A DNA stretch of 64,000 nt. Origin: Euwallacea fornicatus (Eukaryota; Arthropoda; Insecta; Coleoptera; Curculionidae). The position numbers and the translations under genes are program-made. The notes under the pieces were generated by a model. The model saw only the letters and a program-made list of their open reading frames with translations. It had not been told where the DNA came from and did not search any database. The stretch lies in contig NC_089548.1 in the NCBI RefSeq assembly GCF_040115645.1, forward strand, positions 3,968,001-4,032,000, written 5' to 3'. Below, piece by piece: positions 51,261-62,660 of this stretch; positions within the stretch are counted from its first letter, which is position 1, and each line of letters opens with the position of its first letter.

Positions 51261-52331
51261 GCAAGGAAAAAGTGCTTTTATCAACCACTTGTTGCGTCCC
51301 ACTCTTAAATAGAAAGCTCGAGGGAAAACGTGGGAGTGGACATATTAATCATTTTGATACTCCAGATTTGAGCCCAAGAAAAATTTGTGCTAGGGGTAAT
51401 TTGGGCGATGTCCAAGCACTTTTCTGGCCCTGTCATCTAAGGTATTTGCATAAACGAACGCTTTTTTCCTGACAAATGTAATAGAGGAATAAAAACTTCA
51501 GTATTTTAAAATAAACGTCAGTCAGCTGTGGCGAAGTTGCACCTACATAATTAAATTAAGTATTCCTATTACTTATTCTCCAGAGTTCTTATTTGGAGAC
51601 ATTTTAATACTTTACAAACCTAAAAGCCTTCTTAATATTCTCGAATTTAGCTTAATATCCTGAATTATTCACCATAATTTGACTGTCGAGCTTCCCTTGA
51701 AATTCGATTACAAATTATACCTCAAAACAAATTGCGCGCTGCCAAATTTTGATTAACCAATCCTGAACTCTATCAACAAAACTTGTAAAACAATTTCACT
51801 GCTAAACATCCCCGGCAGAACAACTATTTACCACAACAAAGGAGGAACGAGATGATACACGCAATCTACCACAGGACACTTACGTAGCACTAAAAACACT
51901 AATAATCGATAGATTAGCACTACAGCAACGAAAGCATGTAAAAGCTGCGCTTAGCCGAAAGTTCCACTAGCGTACGTAGCTGGCTGCGGTCGCTCTGCAA
52001 GAGGGGTAGTTTGACTTAGGTGTAAAATGAGCATGTGAAAAATAATATAAATCAAATAAAGTGCAGGGCATCCGCAAACACATACTTTTTGAATTAGCGG
52101 ACTAACGCTACCATATAGAAGCTGTGGACGAACCACGAGTTTAAACAAATTAATCAGGAAAACGGACAATCTCAAGAAGAAACTGAAGGAAGAAAAAGAA
52201 CCGTAAAAATAGGATTAGGAAGGATAATTCGTTTGTTTCTCCAGAAGGAATGGAAAATGAAGCATAACTGCCTCGTCTCCTTCAGGGGTTTCTCTCTTCA
52301 AGCTTCCTCGTTCGGGTGAAGAGCACCGTGC

Positions 52332-52345
52332 TGACGTCGACGTCA
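52332..52345. promoter_or_regulatory. Perfect palindrome TGACGTCGACGTCA
   Basis: Seen: a 14-base perfect palindrome made of two overlapping CRE-like halves in a locally G/C-rich 60-base stretch. It could bind bZIP factors (inference). Confidence 0.3.
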
Positions 52346-53803
52346 CGACGCTCCAGCAACAAGTAAATTGACACGATGATCAAAAACAAACAACTAAATT
52401 AACCATGGTTGATTAAACTTAAAACTTCTGGAGATGTTTTATTGGCAAAAGACCCAGTTTCTGAAAACTTTACACGTGCCCCAAGAGGGTGAATTTCCAT
52501 ACTGTTTACAATGTATGTTTATACCCCTCTCGAAGATATAATCGCTCAATATCAAATTCCTGTAATCGTTTTCGTATTTCGTTTGATGTGGTGAGGTTAG
52601 TTCAACTTGTAAACACAATACACAGTGTTAACCGAAGAAAAGGCACGGAAACCGAAAGTCTACGCAGAGCAGAAACATTAGTATATTATATTCAGTGGCG
52701 TATCGACGTTTAAGGGGGCCTCGACGCAAACAAATTCATATGGGCCAACAGTTTTCCGAAAATATTTCCCCCATCCGTTCTTCTAGTCATACCAGTTCTT
52801 ATCTCAAATTTGCCCCCGAGAGCGTTAAAGGGAAACAAAACTGACGTTATTTCTATCGTAGTTAATGTAATTATTGATGCAGTTAATGGAGGCCGATGAT
52901 TAGGGAAATTGGGTTACCGTGGTCAACCCTGTTAGGAATGTCCTGAGGCGCGATCGGAATATCCTGTTAATTAGCACGTGTCAGCTCATTAAACGTTATA
53001 GAATTCTTCATGGAATTGCTTTAACCTTTGAACGTGTGCCAAATGATTGTATATGAGAAATGGATACTCTTGAAAGCTTTCAATCTAAGAAGACAATGTA
53101 TGAGACAGCGACGAAATACTTCCTATTGTCGAGCGGTTCACAAAGAAACGCATGTGAATTCATGTTTCTACTTCCCCTTAAGCTTTCATCACGTTTTAAT
53201 ATTCTTCCTGATACTTTAATGATCAATTTTATTTTTCGAGCTTTCGCTACCTAGCGGAGGAGTACCCGCGATAAGTATTAAACATGGCGATCTTAATTCA
53301 GTTATCATCATACATTCAAGAGGTAAAACTTTGCCGTAAATCCCTGTGAGACCTCTGCAACCAATATCTACGACGAATTCTCAAATGCCTGAACACAGCT
53401 ATATGAGCTATCTAATCGAGTATGTTCGTGATTTAACGCCCGTCATTCGGTTCCATGGCAATTAATTACATCCATATTATCGGCTCTCTAAGCGATATTT
53501 CTAATGATCGGGGCATGGTTATCTCTGGTAAATAATTAGCCGACCATCGGTCACGGACGACTTGGCAACAACGCCATCCCGGTAGCAAATTGCTGAAATT
53601 AATGTTTGAGCAGTTGATTAAATCGCGTAAGAGATGGAAACGAAATGCATCGCAAGATAACGGAATATTTATGGTTCAATATTCAAAGGGTTTGTGTTCG
53701 ATTACATCGATGAATATCGCCTGCAACAGGATATCTCTGTAATTAGCAAGCAAAGCACTTTTACGTGTCCATCAAAAACTCATGAGGTGCCTCGCCACTT
53801 AAA

Positions 53804-53958
53804 TAATCAATTGTTTCGTCTAATGAATTCAGTCACCTTGAATCATTGCAAACGTTTGATCTCGTGAATTTAGTTTACTCAAACTAATCAATTGTTTAAC
53901 CTTATGAATTTAATTAGCTTAAATAACCGATTGCTTCATCTTATGAATTTAATATAAC
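53804..53958 (+). repeat. Degenerate tandem repeat, about four units of 35-47 bp
   Basis: Seen: four successive units of the form AATCAATTGTTT..CTTATGAATTTAAT..C, starting near 53804, 53850, 53887 and 53925. Each unit has an A/T-rich half ending TGAATT(T/C)A. Units differ by substitutions and small indels. Confidence 0.55.
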
Positions 53959-56196
53959 CAAAAGAAGAGTCATGAACTAATCTCGAAGAACTTATAAAAG
54001 ATTTTTATAAGCTCTAAATAATAGAGCAACCTTCACGTGGAAGTTTGTCGTAAAGTTTCATAGCACAAAGGATGGGAGCAGCTTTGTACGCGTAGTTCTG
54101 AACTTATTACGGGGTCTTGGTTAGGGTCGGTACAGGACAGTGATTCAACAAAACTCAATTGCTCTGTATAGGTCGGTTATCGTGAGTATACACATTTTCC
54201 TCGCTATTTGCAGCAACTAGAGAATGAGCGGTTGATAAGTCGAAAGATTCCCAATTCCGTTACCTTTTCGTATATGATTCCTCCTTGGCTCAAACCCCAC
54301 CTTTTTCCGAACTCTCAGCGACCAAAACTCGACCAATCTCAGTGAGTTTTGTTTATTGCATTATATTCTTCTGAGCTTATTATACCGGCAATTAACGTAC
54401 GTGAGCTTAAAATCCCCGATTTCGTTCGGTGTAATTCTCATTATAACATTCGAAGGAATGACCTGTAATCCACAATCTCCGTACGTTGCGTCGACAGTAA
54501 TTTCCATTTTCCAGTTAAACGTTACGAAAAATATTCTTGAATTTCATCCTCGAGCATTCTATAAAGCTGTAGCTGATCATCTCTCGCAAGATAGACATCA
54601 ACATATCGAACTTTCTCCAAACGAAACACGAGCAAAGCCTCCTAACTCACGGTAACTTCCGTCAGGAAGGAAGGGAAGAATATTTAAATTTCGGATTTGC
54701 CAACAGGGCAATCTTTGAACTTGCTCCGCAAGTTCACCTCAATTAAAATGAAAAAGTTTCCGGAGTGATTTTCATTAGCGGCGATACTCTCCAAGGTTTT
54801 TCAAGTAATTTTCGTATCTCAGCCCACTTCTGAATAAAACGACTTGATTATCCGAGGGAGAATCATATTATTTACCTTTTTAGAGGACGACGGTTTAGTG
54901 ACTTGTTAATTAAATAAACCACTAATTAGTAAATTCTGTTCTTTTTTAGGGGACTTGTAAATTCAAACGAGTCGCAGTTCGGACTTGAAGAAAATAAAAT
55001 GTTATACTACACGCCTTAAAAGAAAAACCATTTAAGTCAATTTCCTGCCGATGGGCGGAACACACAAAAGGGAACATAACGAGCGATACAGGTCTTTTTT
55101 TACTTTCAGGCATTGGATATTGAATGTCATATGTATCTAACGAGCTTCCTCTCAGTTACCGCTCACCCACAAAATGTATCAAGTTGCTAAAATATAAATC
55201 GCTATTGTTATATGTACTTCAGAGCAACTAGATGAAGATAATACAAGGCCGAACATGTACGCAATCAATTAGATGGTTTGAGTATCATTTTGTATATTAC
55301 CAACGGACCCTAGAGCCATTTGTTTCCAGGGGAGGTTAATTAATTTAACCAGAAACGATAACACCACTCAGTTTATCTTTACACGCGTAATATGCAATGA
55401 AGCTTTAAGGGCATGTGCATGAAGTGCTCTAATTAATTAGGGCCTATTTCAAGATTAAATTCAACCATTAGGTTTGTTTATCCAGGTTAAACGGTGATAA
55501 ATCACGGTCCCGGCCAAAGTTTTTAAGGCGTTGATACGAACTTTCTTGTCCCCATATATGCTTCTTTTATCTTTTATTAGGAAATTCCCTAATATACTTG
55601 AGAGTAAGAGTCAGACCGCGAACTTCATATAAAGCTGGCTGTAGCGGCATCAGGCAATACCTTCCTAAGATTTCGGAAAGTTGTTTAATAAAAAAACCCT
55701 TAAGGATAAAGTTGTGCGGTCTCGCTTAATCCCAGCATGTTATATAGCGAAAACATTATTAAAATTTTATAGTGAAATGAGAATAAGGTGCTTTCTTTGG
55801 GGGATTTTAATAAGTTCTTACGTGAACATCCTGGCTGCCGTACGATTATGAATTCGAGTTTTAAATAAAGGATTTTAAATAAAATTGACTTTGGCGAATT
55901 TGGATTTGTCGCGTTTGTGGTCAGCTGAGTTCCAGTTCCGTTTTTCCCCATTCTCCTTCTCTAATTGATTTGAATATTTTTTAATTAAAATTTGAGCTTG
56001 TCCGATTGGCATTTAATTGCCGTCGTCCGGCCTTGGAGGAATTCAAAAAGTATACTACACATCACTTCCTTCTCATTTTGTCGATAATTTTCTTCCATTG
56101 CCGACATTAAAGAAATCTTAGTATGAAGTCTTTGATGTCCCTCGGTTCCAATTTCCTAAAGAGTTCTGCCCATGTTTCGCAGATATTCCTACTTCG

Positions 56197-57469
56197 CCAG
56201 GTGTACCGGTATGAAGTGAGCTTCAGGACATAAATGTCTCGATATAGGGCATTTGTTGCAAACAAACCTTTTTTTATTGTTTGCTTGATTGGTGTGCAAA
56301 CCGACGAACATATTTACTACAAATCAAGTCCTTGAACAAACAGCAATATATTATTTCATTGTGCCAAAAATGTCGAATTTCGTACCACAAAACGATGATT
56401 TGCGGAAAGCAATAATTTTTCGCTTTCATTTGAAGAAAAGCGCTGCAGAGTCGCATCGAATGCTTGTCGAGGCATATGGCGATTATGCTTTATCAGAAGC
56501 AACGTGCAAAAGATGGTTTCAACGATTCAGAAATAACAATTTTGATGTGGAAAGTGAAGAACGTGGCAGACCACCAAAAACGTTTGAAGACGCCGAACTG
56601 CAATCGATATCGGATGAAGATGACACTTTAAGTCAAAAGCAAATGGCAGAAATGTTAAATGTTGCCCAACGAACAATTTCTGATCGTTTAAAAGCTACGG
56701 GAAAGATCCAAAAGTGTGGAAAATTGGTGAATGAAAGATAGATGGAGAACCGAAAAAACACCTGTGAAATTTTGCTTCAAAGGCGCGAAAGAAAATCAGT
56801 TTTGCATCGAATTGTTACTGGAGATGAAAAATCGATTTATTTTCAAAATCCTAAACGGAAAAAATCACGGGTTGATTCGAGACAACCATCAACATCGTCT
56901 GCAAAACCTGATCGATTCGGCAAGAAGGCAATGCTGTGTGTTTGGTGAGATCAGAAAGGTGTGGTGCACCACGAGCTTTTAAAACCTGGTGAAACCGTTA
57001 ATACTGTTCGCTACCGACAACGATTGATTAATTTAAACAATGCATTGATCGAAAAACGATCAGAATGGGTCAGAAGACACGGGAAGGTAATTTTGCTCCG
57101 TGACAACGCACCTGCACACGACGCAACACCGGTTCAAGTTACCATCAAAACACTTGGCTGGGAGTTACTGCCCCATCCGCCGTATTCACCAGACTTGGCT
57201 CCTCCGGACTACCATTTGTTTTCATCGATGGGACACGCATTGGCTGCGCAGCACTTCGATTCCTACGAAGAAGTAGAAAATTGGGTGTCTAATTAGTTTG
57301 ATGCCAAAGAGGCACATTTCTATTGGCGTGGTATCCATAAATTGCCAGAAAGGTGGTCAAAATGTGTAGAAAGCAATGGTCAATATTTTGAATATTTTTT
57401 TTTCTTTCCTTGTTAAAATTGGTGATTTATTTTCACAAAATGGCGCTCATTTCATACCGGTAGACCTGG
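56197..57469 (+). mobile_element. Nearly full-length mariner (Tc1/mariner superfamily) element
   Basis: Seen: inverted ends CCAGGTGTACCGGTATGAA at 56197 and its counterpart reading CCAGGTCTACCGGTATGAA on the minus strand from 57469. They match at 23 of 25 positions. The length of 1273 bp is usual for mariner, and the ends enclose a single transposase frame. A TA follows the right end at 57470, as expected for the mariner target duplication. The left flank reads CG at 56195-56196, so that copy of the TA appears mutated. Both ends are preserved, so the copy could in principle be a substrate for transposase supplied elsewhere, but its own gene is broken. Confidence 0.92.
56370..57416 (+). pseudogene. 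Mariner transposase pseudogene (D,D34D), three in-frame stops
   Basis: The encoded enzyme would cut and paste the element at TA sites. Seen: one continuous frame from ATG 56370 to TAA 57414-57416, about 348 codons, broken by TAG 56739, TGA 56946 and TAG 57294, with no frameshift. N-terminal part: helix-turn-helix region with ATCKRWFQRF, then a GRPPK linker motif. Catalytic triad: Asp in TGDEKS (codon 152, base 56823), Asp in LRDNAPAH (codon 245, 57102), Asp in LAPPDYHLF (codon 280, 57207), with 34 residues between the last two. YSPDLAP, the WVSN region and a C-terminal LPERWSKCV are all recognisable. All three Asp survive, but the usual Trp after GDEK is Ser. The residues around KLVNER look short by a few compared with relatives (inference). 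Point-mutation decay only, so the insertion is moderately old. Confidence 0.93.
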
Positions 57470-57872
57470 TACTTTCCTTCTCCGGCCAATCCAAGAAAAA
57501 TAAGTGTGTAATAGATGCATTGGCAGCATTAGCGTTTTCTAGGTACCGAAGGAGGCCAAATTGCTAGGCGTAAAATAGTAAAACACCTCATCTCGTTGTA
57601 GAAAAGGCCAGCGTTTCGACTGCCATTAGCAGTGCTTGTCGAGGGCGCCCTCTATGCGAGAAACCGTAAGTTGCTTGTGGGAACTACTGCGAAAGAGAAA
57701 CCAATTTGGCATACACAATACAACTGCTTGGATAAGTTCGTGTTTTGTTCGCTTTTCAACTTCCCCGAAACGAACTGATATTAATTGTTCAATTAATAAC
57801 AATGTCAATTAAAAACATTATTTATTAATTAGTAGATATTAAATTAGTGGATATAAATACAAGAATCCTTAA

Positions 57873-58083
57873 TGACTAAGAGGTGGTATGTCTTAGAATA
57901 TTAGTAAAATGGGGTAAGATGTTAGGTTGATTGGTCTCGATATGTGCGTTTTGGATGTTTTGTAAAAAGTGCAATTCTTCCCGTGTGAATTCTGCAAATC
58001 CCCTGTCAGAAGCAAGGCGGGAGGGACTAATTCGTGGTGCTGCAATCTGATCTTCGTCATTCAAAAACACATGGGGTAGGCAT
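57873..58083 (-). CDS. Candidate minus-strand terminal coding exon or ORF fragment
   Basis: Seen on the minus strand: after a poor acceptor AAAACGCAG at 58084, an open frame runs LPHVFLNDEDQIAAPRISPS and on to NILRHTTS, stopping at TAG around 57876. Residue use (RGFAEFTREELHFLQNIQNA) looks protein-like. An AATAAA signal follows about 60 bases downstream on the same strand, near 57820. The frame just upstream (MLKTQMPTPCVF) is open in a neighbouring phase, so a frameshift is possible. I do not recognise the sequence. It may be a retroelement fragment or the 3' end of a nested gene. No second exon was found. Confidence 0.3.
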
Positions 58084-59873
58084 CTGCGTTTTTAGCATAA
58101 TTGCAGGGCTGACTGAATAAATCAATCGCAGATCTTCTTAGAATTATTTAATGGTAGGAAGAAACGTTCCCTTAGGGGTCTGATAAAAAACAGTCCAACT
58201 CATAAATTTCTGCCTAAAAGCTATTAGCGGATGAGGAGTAACAGATAAGCGTTTAACAGTTAGAAATTCCATTTTTTAAACGGTATATATTTTTCACCTT
58301 CCCTAACCTTCTGCACTTTCCGGTAATCAAAATTTAACAATTGCTTCCTAAATATTCGATTTCCTTATCTATTCCGTAGTTTTCCTCTCTATAGCCCCAA
58401 TTCCAGATTAAAGTCACCGTTGTTCTCACATACCTCTTCTCATTTCCACTCATCGAAATTGACGAGCTCTGAATTTTAACATTTGAATTGTTTGATTTAT
58501 TTCTTGTCTAATCTCCGCTCCTAACACTACCATTACTACATTACCCTTGGGAACTGTCAACGCTTTATCCGAATTAGTGAAATCTACATTTGGTGCATCT
58601 CTACTTGGAACCTCATGGATTTTAATTAACCTAAGTTATTTGCCAATTATTCCCGTAAAACAGGAATCTTTTTTTAGCTCAAAAGCATTCGGCTAAGAGG
58701 AGCGGCGTGACAAAATAAATCAACTTATTTATAACTCAGGTCTAACTTGAAATGAAACTCCACGGTTTAAGTGTGCCAGTTCGTATCATACTCTTAACGC
58801 CGTAATAAAATCCTGAGGAATTATAATACAGTTTCTGTGAAGTTGTTTTCGGTGTTATTGCGTCGCTGTTAGAGAATATGTGCAAGCGTTAAATCTTCTT
58901 AGGTGGGTTGACGGACGTTTTATTTTCGGTACTGCTTCGTTTTGTTTATGTTGCATTTTCTCTGTTTTGGCATCTTAATGATAAATAGTAAACACTTGCT
59001 AAGGACGCGACTTACTAACTGGCCATTAGGCATAAAATATTAAACCATGAGCACTAGAAGGCTGGCCAATTCGAGTGAAATGTGGACCTACTACAGCCCG
59101 ATTCAGATAAGTTACTAATTATTCTTAAATACCTACACTGGACACTGGACAATCACCAACACCCTAAAAGTGCAACATTGTTCAACTAAATTTGAAAACG
59201 AATTAGTCCTCTGAGCTCCAGATATGGAAAAAAGGTAACAACATCAACCATCAACTTATAACCTGGATAAAGAAATGATCTAATATTAAAACGCCTCATT
59301 TATTTACTTAAAACATTCTGAGTAGCACAAAGTATTTATATAAATTTGAGAAATACAAATTTGCAGTTTCAGTTGAATTTCAGTGTGGATTAATACCTGG
59401 TTGAAAACTTCTATCCACGATCGAAGCCGAAAACTTGCAGGTAAATTAACAATCTTAACTCATACTTCCAATATCAAGCCGCGCCCAGATGCTTAATCTG
59501 GCTAAAACTTAACAGATTAAATTAATACACCAAGAAAAATTTGTTAATTAAATTAGAACCATCAACAAAACATTATTCGTTTTGCGTGACCTTTCTACCA
59601 AAACTCATAGAAACTGGTTTGGCCCAGACATCTACTACTCGTAAACTGCTAGCTGCTACCTTTGTGTGCTAGCTAATGTGTTTATTCCACAACACATCCC
59701 TTCCAAGAGGTAGAACAAACATTAAATCTATTTGCGTTTTATATCTCAAAAACAGAGCATTTGTCAGTAGCAGTTTTTTGTCATATGGCCCGACTAAAAA
59801 TAATGTGTAAAATGTATTGCTTTGTCCTCATGAAGTTCACATATTGTTGTTTAGCAAATAAATCTTGTTTCAG

Positions 59874-59923
59874 ATTGTCCCGAACCTCCAAATAACCAAC
59901 AACAACTCAGATCAGTCTCTGAG
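59874..59923 (+). CDS. Internal coding exon B (50 nt) of the same split gene
   Basis: Seen: acceptor AATCTTGTTTCAG ending at 59873 and donor GAG|GTAAGTT starting at 59924, both close to consensus. The 50 bases are open in phase 0 (IVPNLQITNNNSDQSL plus two bases) and also in a second frame (CPEPPNNQQQLRSVSE), while the third frame has a stop. The phase 0 reading follows the phase 0 end of exon A and leaves two bases (AG) that exon C completes to a Ser codon. The other reading would not join exon C in its only long open frame, so the A-B-C chain selects phase 0. Asn/Ser/Gln-rich, with no domain seen. The length is typical of a small internal exon. A stand-alone microexon of another transcript is possible. 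Confidence 0.65.
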
Positions 59924-60420
59924 GTAAGTTAAAATGGCCCTTGAACCGCAAAAATCAGTAGATATTGCCCAACGGGCATCACAAAGGCCCGAAATTTTAC
60001 AACACTGAAAGGCGGATTTCCTTCCGAAACAACCCCCTTTTATCTTTCGCCCTTAATTACGTCGTGCGATATTGAAACTTTAATGCACGCCACTTTGCCA
60101 AAGTCCTGATACACAAATCCCGAGCTCTGACCGTAGCCACGTGTTGAATCGATCTAGGTGTGCTCTAAGACCAGGGGCTCGATATTAGATTATGTTGCCA
60201 GCTTGGGTTTAACACTTGTTATTGGATTGCTCTTCCTGCGGATAAATTACTTTGAAAATAAAATGAGAGGAGAAGGAGGGTGAAGGGATTTCTCTTCAGT
60301 TTAGTCGAGAGAAATTGAAACAAAGAAGAGACCCTGAACGCTCTCACCAGTATGCAAATATGAATAAATCCATGGATCTAGTGCCAGTACGGGGTCCTAA
60401 ATTCGAAGCTGTCCATTTAA

Positions 60421-60479
<59 letters not shown>
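60421..60479 (+). repeat. (TA)n microsatellite
   Basis: Seen: about 29 TA units, slightly interrupted at the left. It lies in the intron between exons B and C. Confidence 0.95.
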
Positions 60480-60482
<3 letters not shown>

Positions 60483-61649
60483 ATAAAAATTTGCAAACAT
60501 TATTTCCATTTTCACTTTAATGTTTCCCACTCGGTAATAATTTAAGACAGAAACGAGATACAAAGGAAATAGATATTTATGTTTTTTTTGTTATTAATGG
60601 GAATTAATAAAATATTGAAAATACTGAACATTAAAAAAACGAAAATAATTCCAAATTTATCGCACTGTGTACGAAACAGAGGTTTTCAGCTTTAATTCAG
60701 TGTATTTTTTCATCTATAATCTCACGTTTTGTCACAAGTTGTTTTTATTATGGAGCCTATATTCATAATTATTTTTCAATCAGCACTGACGGCCATTCGC
60801 TTAGAACAATATTTATTATTCGAAATGATATTCAATATCCAGTACACAACAGTTAGGACGTGTATTAATTGAACAACTGCATCAAGCTTGTGAACAATAT
60901 TATGAGTAGAGAAAAGAACATGGGCATAAAATCAATCATGGATAAATAGTGATTAAATTTTCCCCGGGGAATGAATTTAATTGTTTCAAAGATAAAACGC
61001 TAGTTCCCGGTCCACAAAACTTATGAAAGGGCTATCGGTTATGGTTTAGTGGAGGTATGTGAGAGGTAGCTGAATAGTAAAACTTTTCCCTTAAAAGCTG
61101 GTTAAACTATCGACAACTATAGCTGAATTTCGGCGTGCTAACTCTTTCTTAACTCTTGCGGAAACTATAATGGAAATGTCAAACTCCGCTGCAACGCGCG
61201 ATACATACGAAGTATTAGAATTGAGAATGGAACAATGGGAGAACTATTATTTTATTTCTCTCAGAATATTCCGAATATATTCTTAGTCATTAAGGATAAC
61301 ATTGTCATTACTATCAATGGAAGCAGGCACTCAAACCCCAATTTCTTACGATTGCGATAAAAATTGCCTTGGAATTAGGAGCGAGCTAAGTCGTGGCAAG
61401 TAAAATATCGCTGCCCTATTAACTCTAGAGGCTGTTATCACGTCTGAAGTCGGTGTTAAACAGCGTCTGAATGTTGGACAGCCACTTATCAGGGTTTAAC
61501 ACGGGAAAAAGTTGACAGCGGAGTCATTTGTAATCTCCTAAGAGGGGAAGTTTGCTATTCAGAAACGCATAAGTCGATGACAAAAGCCAGATAAGTGACA
61601 ATTATTTGCCTGTTTTCCCCCTTTTCGTAATCGAGAGTAGGGAGATAAG

Positions 61650-61870
61650 AGCAGGACATTGACGGTCAGTCCAGTAACCCGTATCTGTGACGTCACGCTT
61701 GTAAATGGCAGAAAGTGTTTCGGACTTTGAGTTACGGCCGGAGAGCGGCGCTAAATTTACCTCGTCCGATGGGGATTCCCCGGCTGCCCGACGAGACAGC
61801 ACCGTGGGATAATTTACGATGGCCGCCTGGAAGAGACCAGCCTGGATTTCGCCTCGGATACCTGCTGGAT
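61650..61870. promoter_or_regulatory. G/C-rich island with full CRE site
   Basis: Seen: a block of clearly higher G/C in A/T-rich intron, containing the palindrome TGACGTCA at 61688-61695 and an initiator-like TCAGTC at 61666. On the plus strand, ATG 61706 in a TAAATGG context opens 36 codons beginning MAESVSDFELRPESGAKFTS and ends at TAA 61814-61816. On the minus strand a 66-base exon-like unit (61761-61826) has acceptor CTCTTCCAG and donor GAG|GTAAAT and reads AAIVNYPTVLSRRAAGESPS plus DE. Both cannot be right; an enhancer or alternative promoter is equally possible. Confidence 0.35.
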
Positions 61871-62029
61871 GCGATCTAATATATTGCGATTGTAAATGAT
61901 GATTTAGATTGTCTTTAAGCAAGCACGACGCTAAATTATTTTTATTAGCGGTTTAAAATAGGGTAGCCTTTTGAAAGCAGTTTTATGTTCCTCCAGAACC
62001 TGTCACACCCTCATCACAATGTAGAGGTG

Positions 62030-62264
62030 TAATACTACGTAAACTGTATCTGCAGTTTTTTCCTTAAAAAAATTAACAGTATGTGCAGTGTTTATTTTAT
62101 TCTGATTCTATTCTTTTAAGTTGAATATCGAAGTCTTTTGAAGAAACATGACTCCGGAATCATTAAAGCTCATTTTTTAGGTTTTATATGCAAAAACTGT
62201 TCATCGCAGTGTCTCCTCTAAACTGCTTAAGTTTGGCATAACCTCGTTGGAACATCCTGTATGT
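62030..62264 (-). repeat. ACAGGGTG-type repeat end, minus orientation
   Basis: Seen on the minus strand from about 62264: ACATACAGGATGTTCCAACG, a one-base variant of the ACAGGGTGTTCC end. The inner limit near 62030 is a guess. It lies about 250 bases from another end in the opposite orientation. Confidence 0.45.
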
Positions 62265-62518
62265 TAACACTGTTGTTGAGTAGAATTTTTCCTTCATCTT
62301 TAGCATGTCTCAACTTAATAATACAATATGACTTAAAAACTTTCTTTACTCGTTCAGGTTAAATTAGTGAAATTTATAAACTCAGAAACCAAAGTTTTAG
62401 ATTATATCTTAGTCTCTGAAAATAAAAAATAAATTTGAATGCGGCTTGGAGGATATTAGGATCTACTGCTCAGTGAGGGACGATATTTTTTAAATAATAA
62501 CGTCAATGGTTATAAAAT

Positions 62519-62660
62519 ACAGGGTGGAAGAGAAAACGTTCCAAATTTTGACAAATTTCCTTGCGACATCGCTCATTTAAAACAAACTTTTTCTATGGGT
62601 TTTAGAACAAGCAAAGATTGAGTTGCCATGCTGAAGAATTTGATATGTCCAAAATCTCTG
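62519..62660 (+). repeat. ACAGGGTG-type repeat end, plus orientation
   Basis: Seen: AAATACAGGGTGGAAGAG at 62516. It points away from the end at 62264. No paired end is seen downstream. Confidence 0.45.

Larger units (their letters stand above)
48161..56196. other. Intron sequence between LINE relic and mariner
   Basis: Holds the element end and hairpin near 49384-49665, a (CA)n tract, the palindrome at 52332, and the tandem repeat at 53804. A small hairpin CTTATAAAA / TTTTATAAG lies near 53990. The 98-codon open run at 50323 has no known motif. Confidence 0.45.
10291..59873 (+). other. Inferred 49.6-kb intron between exons A and B
   Basis: This span is bounded by the consensus donor of exon A and the consensus acceptor of exon B, which are phase-compatible. 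It holds the candidate cassette exons and most of the repeats listed here. Introns this long are usual for insect developmental or neuronal regulators, which gives a hint about gene class but not an identification. That A and B belong to one transcript is inferred from phase, strand and splice-site quality; additional unseen exons may lie between them. Confidence 0.5.

Noticed and set aside
59384..59440. Open 57-nt unit between TTTCAG and GCAG|GTAAAT, reading WINTWLKTSIHDRSRKLA
   Set aside because: Its phase (1/1) does not fit the phase 0 ends of exons A and B, and its acceptor choice among several AGs is arbitrary.
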